DNA from: Ricinus communis
Lineage: Eukaryota; Streptophyta; Magnoliopsida; Malpighiales; Euphorbiaceae
Length of the DNA: 64,000 bases
Reading direction: 5' to 3'
Assembly (NCBI RefSeq): GCF_019578655.1
Contig: NC_063256.1
Coordinates: 17,298,430-17,362,429 of the forward strand
The position numbers were made by a program, and so were the translations under genes. The notes beneath the pieces were generated by a model that did no database searches, was not told the origin of the DNA, and saw nothing but the letters and a program-made list of their open reading frames with translations. Shown piece by piece: positions 57,349 through 64,000 of the stretch (the stretch's first letter is position 1; the number at the start of each line of letters is the position of its first letter).

Positions 57349-58744
57349 TGATGCACGCTATCCGCACACGACAAAGTGCACCGATCATATCAAGTAATAT
57401 ATTGATGAATAAGAGTATCGTGCCACTAGGGACCTAATTGGGAGTACTACCTTCAATCATACACTAATGTTTAGCAATCAAAATGTTGTTTGGGTCTAAT
57501 AATTTTTAAAAGTAAAACAATCTTGAAACAAAGATTAAAACAATGGGTAAATTTATTAAGGATAAAGCCTATTTAGGTAATGATTACCCCTAATAAGTTA
57601 AGTATTTCATGAAACAAACATCAATTAATTCAAATCAAGATTTGAATTGGCATTTCATAAAATTAGGTTTAAACCTTTCTCAAGTGATTAAACTCCTAAT
57701 TCCTAAGAGAAGGGAGATAATCTCTTTTCAAACCCACAAACATAGGTCATGCATTAAGATTAGGGAATATTGAACCAATGAATCTTGTAAATCTATCTCT
57801 ATTATCTCAATCAATCCTCAATCTCTAAGATGTGATCAATTCATAAAAGATATCTCTAATCAATTTATGAAAATAAATCTCAATCAATACATCGACTTAT
57901 CAATTGAAATAGATAATTAAGCAACCAAAAAGGACAAAATAACTCATAGAAAAGATTAATTGCATTAACTTTGAATCAATCCACACAAAATAAATTAGGA
58001 TTCATCAAAACCCAAATAGCCTAGACATTAAAATAAAGAAATAAAGATTAGGGAAAGACAATTTCAAACTAGTAATGGAAGATGGAAATGAAAATCTTCA
58101 ATCTTCAATCTTGGAAAGCAATGAAGAAAATGATGTTCTTCCTTAAGAAATACCAAGAAAAACCCTAAAAATGAAAGGAAAATCAAGTTTCTAAATGTTT
58201 CTCTCCCTAGAAATGAATATATGACTGAACTCCCTAAAAGTAACCCTAAAAGTTCCTTTAAATAGTGTGTTTTTATGATCCACATAGGGACCACACGGGC
58301 ACCACACAACCATGTGGCGTTCTTAGCTCAAAATTGCTCTTGAGATAATCCTATGGTCACACGGGAAAGGCACATGGGCATGTCATCTTCCCGCGTCGTG
58401 TCTTGAACAATTTGCCATTTTTTATCTCACATGGGAAAGCCACATGGGTGTGTGCTTCCCATGTCTCGCACTCCTTCAGTCTATAAATTTTTGCACTGGA
58501 CATGAGAAGGGCACACGGGTATGTTCTTCCGGTGTCGTGCCCGTGTAATCCTTTTATTCCTTGATAAACAAGTGCTCCTTGGCTAATTTTCATGTATTTT
58601 GATGCCAAAACTCTCTCTTGTTATGTAAGCTTACCAAGTACCTAAAAAGGACTGAAAACAAACTCTAACAAATAAATTAAACTCAATCTAAGGTGAAATC
58701 AAGATAAAACAAGACTCAAAAGTAAGTGCTTTTAGCACTTATCA
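57349..58744 (-). repeat. 5' LTR of the Athila-like element
   Basis: It runs from TGATGCACGC at the primer-site side to ...TTTTAGCACTTATCA, 1396 bp. On the minus strand the palindrome cluster (58275-58555; CACACGGGCACC, CCGTGTGGTCC, CGCGTCGTGTC) is followed by the TATA box TATTTAAA (58257-58264) and a leader. It is a different LTR family from alpha, yet shares the TGATG...ATCA ends and the cluster-TATA order. Confidence 0.8.
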
Positions 58745-60079
58745 TAATTCTATATTTGCTTAATGATATTATTGCTTATCAATCTATTTTCTCTCCTCTG
58801 CTTACTTCTATATTTACTTATCCTTATTTTTCTTGTTCGATTTAACCTTTTTAATATTGATAGAGGGGGAGAGAAATATACAAAGACTTTAGGAGAAGTT
58901 TATAACAATTAAAGTTTATAAGGATCAAAATATAAACTTATAACCTATATGAAATATTTGACGGGGAGCAAGACTTTAGGAGAAATTTATAACAATTAAA
59001 GTTTACTATTTTACTTTTATCTTCTTTCAATCAATTTATTTGTCAAAATAAAAAAGAGAGAGATTGTTAGCCTAAGTAATTTTTCACATGGCTTTGTCCC
59101 TAATTTTGATCTTAACAAATAAATTGAAGTTTTGATATAATGTCCTTTTGAGTTTTGATGTTGTAGTTTGATTCAAGAAAATTTGCTTCAAAATCACAAC
59201 CGCACCAAGCAGGCATAACCATGAAAATGAGCAATTTTAAGGCAGGCTTTTGGCCTACTAAATTCAAGAATTACGACCGCACCAAGCTAGGCGAGACCCA
59301 AAAAATGAGAATTTTAAAAGTAGTAGAAAAATGAGTTCCAAAGTCCATAATCGTGACTGTATCTTAAGTAGGCACAACATTAAACTTTGAAGTGTCGAGT
59401 GTCCGTTAGAAACTGCCAATGGTGATTTTCAAAAGCCGCCATTGTCACGTCAGATAGCCATTGGAGGCATTTCAGATTTCACCGACCTCGATTTGCACTC
59501 TGACAAGTGCATTTAATGCACTATCATAAAACAATCTTGGTAGGTTTTTGGGGATTTATGTGTAATGACTCCTTGAGGTTTTTAGGCTATAAAAACCACA
59601 TTAAATGGTCTTTAATGGTTGATCAATAACCTCTAAAAGCCTCCACTATTATTCATTCAATTTATCGTATTCTTACAATTAATTTCTTCAACCTTGATTG
59701 ATGTAAGAGCTTGAATGCTCTAGTAAGGTTTGAGTGTTAGACAAAACACTTGGGTTAGGTTTCAAGAGTTAGCCTAGCTAAAGCTCTTGTAAAGATTGTA
59801 TGTGAGCCATAAAAACACAAGTTGTAAAGTTTGGTATGAGCCCTAAGATATTAATTGGGAGTGAGCTTGGAAAAACTCTATATATAAAAAGTGAAAGTTT
59901 AGTAAATATCCAATTTTAAATTGGAGAGTAGATATAGGGTCTACTAACACTTGAACCACTATAAACTCTTGTGTTCTTCTCTCTACTTACTGTTTACCTT
60001 CTCTATAAAATCTTTATTTCTCCATCATTTCTTCTATTCAATAATTCAACCCCCCTTTCTTGATTCATAAAGGCAAACA
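58745..60079 (+). mobile_element. 3' end of a SIRE/Maximus-like Ty1-copia element
   Basis: Before the LTR there are two copies of a purine-rich stretch (AGGGGGAGAGAAATAT near 58863, with ACTTTAGGAGAA repeated near 58901 and 58975) and the terminal purine tract AAAAAGAGAGAGATTG. The LTR starts TGTTAGCCTAAG at 59065, has TATAAAAA at 59588 and ends near AATTCAACCCCCCTTTCTTG or shortly after. The multiple GGGGGAG tracts and CCCCCCTTTCTTG end are what I recall of SIRE-type LTRs. No coding sequence of the element is seen; the Athila-like element lies just upstream. Confidence 0.6.
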
Positions 60080-60987
60080 AATATATTTTTTAAATAAAAA
60101 AATATATAATTCGAAGTTTATTTTATCTATTTACAGGAACCACTTATTGCCATATCAGCTGCTTTAAACGGTTATTGACAACATTTACTTTTCAGATAAA
60201 ATGAGGGGCATGGAATAACAAATTTCTTTAAATTTTTGTTTAAGTGTCCTAGAAATAGTTTAGTGGTAAATGTGCACTACATATTAAATATAAGGGGCAA
60301 AAATGTATCTTTATTGCTTATTCTTTTCTTCAATGGCTTCTACATTTTCAAATTTAATTTTGACTCATTAATTTTATTTTTTAATTAAAATTACTGCCTC
60401 TTTAAGCATACATTTTAATATGGATTTACAACACCTATAAAATATCTTTGCAATTTATTTAAAAATTATCTACCTAAATTTTAATCACAACTACATAAAA
60501 TATTTTATATCTAGATCTATTAAGTATGTCATTGATCTAAACTCTTTTTTCAATGAAGACAAGCTTTGAGGAACTATTTGCAACTAATCAAATGTTTCCA
60601 ACAAGTCTATATTTTCTAGAGTACTTCCTTCAATATAATTCTTTGATAAATTTAAAACTCGTAATGTCTTAAGACTTGTTATCTCATCAGAAGTTTCACT
60701 TTAAATTCTTTTATTCTAAAAAATTGATTGTAGTAATAGAGATGGTGACATTAGTGTACGTTTATTAATTTATTAGAGTTTTTCTTTTATTATTTAAAAA
60801 AGAAAAACCTTTTGTGATTAAGAAGGTAAAAGAAAATGAGAAATAAAGAGAAATGAGAATATTTATGTCTTTTATAGCAAAACTAACAGTTGATTACCAA
60901 AAAAACTCAACAAACGAGGTCTAGTATGTATAATATAGTATAATGCAAGAAAGTTTTAATATATTCTTTAAATGTCAAGGATGAATT
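60080..60987. other. AT-rich spacer with an LRR gene remnant
   Basis: Apart from the LRR fragment (separate entry) I see no gene, promoter or repeat unit. It is the only stretch of the right third that does not look like transposon sequence. Confidence 0.5.
60540..60725 (-). pseudogene. Fragment of a leucine-rich-repeat receptor-type gene
   Basis: The minus strand reads DEITSLKTLRVLNLSKNYIE, then ENIDLLETFD, then VPQSLSSLK. This has the LxxLxxLxLSxNxxxG spacing of plant extracellular LRRs and resembles the juxtamembrane repeats of receptor-like proteins (usually ...LSxNxLxGxIPxS...LxxLxxLDLS). Stops occur before DEI and after ETFD, and only about two repeats remain. It has no neighbouring kinase or signal sequence. 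It is dead debris of a host gene, perhaps carried or truncated by element insertion. Confidence 0.6.
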
Positions 60988-62539
60988 TATAATACCCGTA
61001 ATTTTTTTTAAAATTTTAATTTCATTAATTTCAGAGGCAATTTAGTAAATTAATTTTTTCCATGAATAAATGAGTACCATTTAATTTAACCTTTTAAAAT
61101 AAATATATTATATTGATCTGTGAACTTAAATGATTAAGTTATAATTTTATTAAGTTAAATTATTTTGACTAATTATCATATAAATATATCTATATATATA
61201 GTTGTAATGTATTTAAATTGGGGATGTTTTTATAGCATAAATTAAGGTGATGGACCAAAAAGAAATTTTACAAAAAAAAAAGATAGAAAAAAAGAGAAGT
61301 TGGGACGTATGCAGCAACACCCACACCCTTCTCCTTCCTCTGTTGCACACACTTTCCTACCCAAAAAAAGTTTTCTTCCATTCACCACCAGCCACCAAGC
61401 TTCCCCCCCATTTCCTTCTTCTCGCCGACGCTACACTTTCCTCCTCCCTCTCACTGTTTTCTTTGCTGCCGCAAGGTGGGAACGCATTCTGCCATCGTCG
61501 GAACCGCCACTTGCATCCATTTTCTTACAAATGTGACATAGGAATGTCACTCCCTACCGTCAAAAACCCCCAAGTCAACTCTTTCCCGCCATTTTTCTCA
61601 CCGGAAGCTGAAGGTGACGCCTCATTAGAGTAGCCTCTTTCCAATCGCAATCTAGTGGTTTTTGGCAAAAGCAAGGCTGTGATTTTAATGTTTTTGGCTT
61701 CAGCGCGTCTCAGGTTCGCATAAGCGATTCCGATTTGAATTTCGACTTCGTTGCCGGTACCGGCTTTTGGACTCCGGTATTTTCTAAACGCGTAGAATTT
61801 TGGATTTTAGGCTCGATATAATTAGTTTTGGAGCCGAAAAATTATCTAGAAGTTATTAGAAGATATTTGGTCCATTAATTGTTGATTATAAATAACTAAT
61901 TAATTTAATTTAATTAATTAGTAGCTTGATTATAGAATACTGTGGATTAATTATAGTGGTAATTATTATTTAATTTTATAAATTGAGGTTGTAAGTAATT
62001 TAATTAAAATGCGAGAAAATTATTTGCGTGTTGAATCGTGAAATAATATTTGTTGTGGGCTGTTAATTATTATATTGTAAATTGGATTGTGTTGCAGATT
62101 CAGAAAAAATAATGCAGTTAAGGGTGACTTGACTCTTGTTAAATAATTGGAGAATGTTAGAAGTATTTTCTTAGCAGGTTCTGGACCTTTTTTTTCAAGA
62201 GATAAACGTATATTTTTAGGAGAGGTTCTGTCGAATTTTCGAGTCGAAATTCTCAAACAGTAAATTCTAGGAGCCTAGGCCTATAGTTGTTTACTAAGTA
62301 TTTTATTTTTATTGATTGCATTATTTTCATGAATAGATAACCCATCGATTCAGCCCGCTCCATCGAGACATAGGAGTAGAGCAAGGGAGTCACCATAACT
62401 ATGAGTTAAAGTCATATATCCTCTACATATGTGTTATGCCAATTTTTATGTAGCATTTTCGACTAATAATTGTTACGAGTATTTTTAGTATTATCATCGT
62501 ATTAATATATTTTTGTTATTATGGATATTTCTTGATAAT

Positions 62540-62715
62540 TTTTATTATTTATTATTATGTATTTAATTAATTAATTTATGGATTTAAGTTATTTATTTAT
62601 TATTTATTTAATTAATTGATTTATGGCTTTAAATTATTTATTTATTATTAATTTAATTAATCGATTTATAGACTTCATTATATATTTATTATTATCTATT
62701 TATTTAATTGATTAA
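62540..62715. repeat. AT-rich minisatellite in the LTR
   Basis: Three diverged units of about 50-60 bp share AATTAATTTATGG...TTTAA...ATTTATTTATTATT. They form part of the LTR's long AT-rich middle. Confidence 0.65.
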
Positions 62716-63250
62716 GTTTATGTCTGCAATACATGTTCTATTCAATCTTATTTAATAAGTTATTGAACAATGGTAAGATTGCTTGCTATTTATGTCATTT
62801 TTTATATTAACAATGTTATAATTGTATTATGACTCGGGATGAGATGGTAGTATAACATGCCATCTAATGGGTTGTATTAGGACTGCGTACGTATCGATAT
62901 AAATCAAAGACAGGTAGTAAGAGAATATTTTTATGATGTGCCTGGTTGAGTATAACTCTCTGAGCTACGGAAATTTGGTTGCTAGAAGAAAGGTCCATGA
63001 TCGAGCATTGCTCTCTAGGTGCCTGCTATATTGAAAATCAAGTGACCAGGCTGGATTTAAGGATCTTGGTTGAGCTTCGCTTTCTAGGCGCCAGTCCTAT
63101 TGAAATAAGAGAGCCGAAGAGCTGCTAGAATTGGGGTTAGAGTTCTGCTGAAGTGCTTGTCCCGTACGAGTTAAAAATCGTATATTTTTAAATTATGTTA
63201 TGGCACGCACTTAATATATTGCGATGTTCTACATTATTTAATTAACCATT

Positions 63251-63264
63251 GTATATATATATAT
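63251..63264. repeat. Microsatellite (TA)n, short
   Basis: Seven TA units in the LTR. Confidence 0.85.
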
Positions 63265-63395
63265 ATTGCGAGGGCAAAAAAGAATTCACGCAACTATCGA
63301 TGCTCCGTCTCCTCACAAACTGTAATCCACGCTGTTCTTCTAGTCCTTTTTAGGGTAGAAGGAAGGGAAGAACAAGCCTTTGGAAAGTCTTTCAG

Positions 63396-63396
<1 letters not shown>

Positions 63397-63428
<32 letters not shown>

Positions 63429-63433
63429 TATAT
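63397..63433. repeat. Microsatellite (TA)n(CA)n
   Basis: About twelve TA units pass into CA units and back to TA, inside the LTR. Confidence 0.9.
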
Positions 63434-63760
63434 TTATGGTTGTTTAATTTCAAATATATGATTTTAACTCACACCCGAGATTGAGAGTCTCAATTTTAAA
63501 TTTTCAGATGACAACTAGATTCTTCGCGGTCTTTCTCCGGACAGCCCGACTTCCTTCCCCTTCGGGTCTATTGTAATTAATTTCTTTCTTTTGTATTTTG
63601 AATTATTTAAGAATCTAGACTCTCTACAGTAGTGGTTCTGAAACTTAACATTTCATTTTGGTCTACTAAAACTATGGAAAATTATTAAGTAATCATGCTG
63701 ATGGATTAATTTAACTGTGTCGTGATTATGTGAATGGATTATTAGTACATTTAAGTAGTA

Positions 63761-63803
63761 TGTGTGTGTGTGTATATATATATATGTATGTATGTGTGTG
63801 TGT
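63761..63803. repeat. Compound microsatellite (TG)n(TA)n(TGTA)n(TG)n
   Basis: Alternating purine-pyrimidine tracts over about 43 bp near the LTR's 3' end, of a type able to form Z-DNA or cruciforms in principle. Confidence 0.9.
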
Positions 63804-63912
63804 TTGTTCATCTGAATTATTGATTAGTTAGGCTTGCTACAGGTTTTGGTGGCCTTAAGCCTACCCATTCCCTCACGCCGGTTACGGGCCTATATATCGG
63901 GTTGTGACAGAG

Positions 63913-63925
63913 TTCGTATCAGAGC
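63913..63925 (+). other. Primer-binding site, tRNA-iMet type
   Basis: TTCGTATCAGAGC follows the LTR end by three bases and matches the TGGTATCAGAGC consensus at all but the first bases. It sets the LTR as a plus-strand 5' LTR. Confidence 0.7.
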
Positions 63926-64000
63926 TTAGGTTTAGATATCCTCCAACCTAGGTTAGCTTCCTTAGCTACTGTAGAGTTAGAGTCAAGTCTGTCCTTGTAT

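Larger units (their letters stand above)
47294..58744 (-). mobile_element. Athila-like Ty3-gypsy element, nearly full length, defunct
   Basis: In the minus sense: 5' LTR, tRNA-Asp-type primer site, gag, protease, RT, RNase H (split by an alpha LTR), integrase, extra SR/AT-hook ORF, palindrome cluster, ATHILA ORF1-like gene. No matching 3' LTR is seen; the end has been lost or replaced by the scrambled zone at 41.6-47.1 kb. Domain order RT-RNase H-integrase marks Ty3-gypsy; motif style marks the Athila branch. Each domain carries stops or frameshifts. Confidence 0.82.
60988..63909 (+). repeat. 5' LTR of a large Tekay/Del-like element
   Basis: It begins TATAATACCCGTAA (a one-base change from the usual TGTAATACCCG) and ends GGGTTGTGACA, 2922 bp, followed by a primer site, so the element continues to the right. 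It shares the AAGCCTACCCATTCC and CGAGCATTGCTCTC blocks with the solo LTR at 4213-6470. The preceding GAATT (60983-60987) is a candidate target duplication. The 128-codon frame at 61247-61633 lies in the pyrimidine-rich leader and I do not regard it as a gene. Confidence 0.8.

Noticed and set aside
61247..61633. 128-codon plus-strand frame, Ser/Pro/Leu-rich
   Set aside because: Located in the pyrimidine-rich leader of the Tekay/Del-like LTR; low-complexity, and a similar leader exists in the solo LTR.

Overview
The window looks like repeat-dominated, probably heterochromatic DNA from an angiosperm nuclear genome, most likely a eudicot. It holds relics of four kinds of plant LTR retrotransposon (Tekay/Del-like, Athila-like, a chromodomain gypsy and a SIRE/Maximus-like copia element), short AT-rich spacers and two 500-base assembly gaps. 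I found no intact host gene. The only host-type coding trace is a dead leucine-rich-repeat fragment near 60.6 kb. The species cannot be named from the sequence.

Region by region. (1) 1-23906 is one head-to-tail tandem array of a 39-bp monomer, about 490 copies. Ten monomer types follow one another in a fixed order and give a higher-order repeat of about 388 bp. In places, blocks of about 1465 or 1501 bp are themselves tandemly duplicated. Two Tekay/Del-type insertions interrupt it: a deleted element (126-2711) and a solo LTR in the opposite orientation (4213-6470, flanked by the 4-bp repeat ATAC). (2) After a gap, 24407-37545 is a minus-strand pile of one LTR family (here called alpha). It carries gag-like relics whose tail is fused straight to the end of a pol reading frame, with no reverse transcriptase or integrase, followed by a relic of an ATHILA ORF1-type gene with a TATA box and an apparent intron. 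(3) 37546-41590 holds a GC-rich degenerate minisatellite and the 3' half of a minus-strand chromovirus cut by the second gap. (4) 41591-47113 is a scrambled zone where the two halves of one alpha-type LTR lie in opposite orientations. (5) 47294-58744 is a long minus-strand Athila-like element: 5' LTR, tRNA-Asp-type primer site, gag, protease, RT, RNase H, integrase, then an extra SR/AT-hook-like ORF and an ATHILA ORF1-like gene. All its frames carry stops or frameshifts, and the RNase H domain is split by an alpha LTR that still carries its primer site. (6) 58745-60079 is a SIRE/Maximus-like 3' end. (7) 60080-60987 contains the LRR relic. (8) 60988-63909 is a large plus-strand Tekay/Del 5' LTR followed by its primer site, so that element continues past the window.

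Two points stand out. First, the 39-bp array is multilayered (39 bp to about 388 bp to about 1.5 kb). Because 39 is a multiple of three, it is littered with open frames that look like repeat proteins but are explained by the repeat arithmetic. Second, in several unrelated element families a cluster of short palindromes built on CACGGCCGTG or a relative sits directly upstream of a TATA box, both in LTRs and at internal ORFs. That suggests a recurrent promoter module.

Nothing here could be checked against a database. Family names rest on remembered protein and LTR motifs; clade names are inference.
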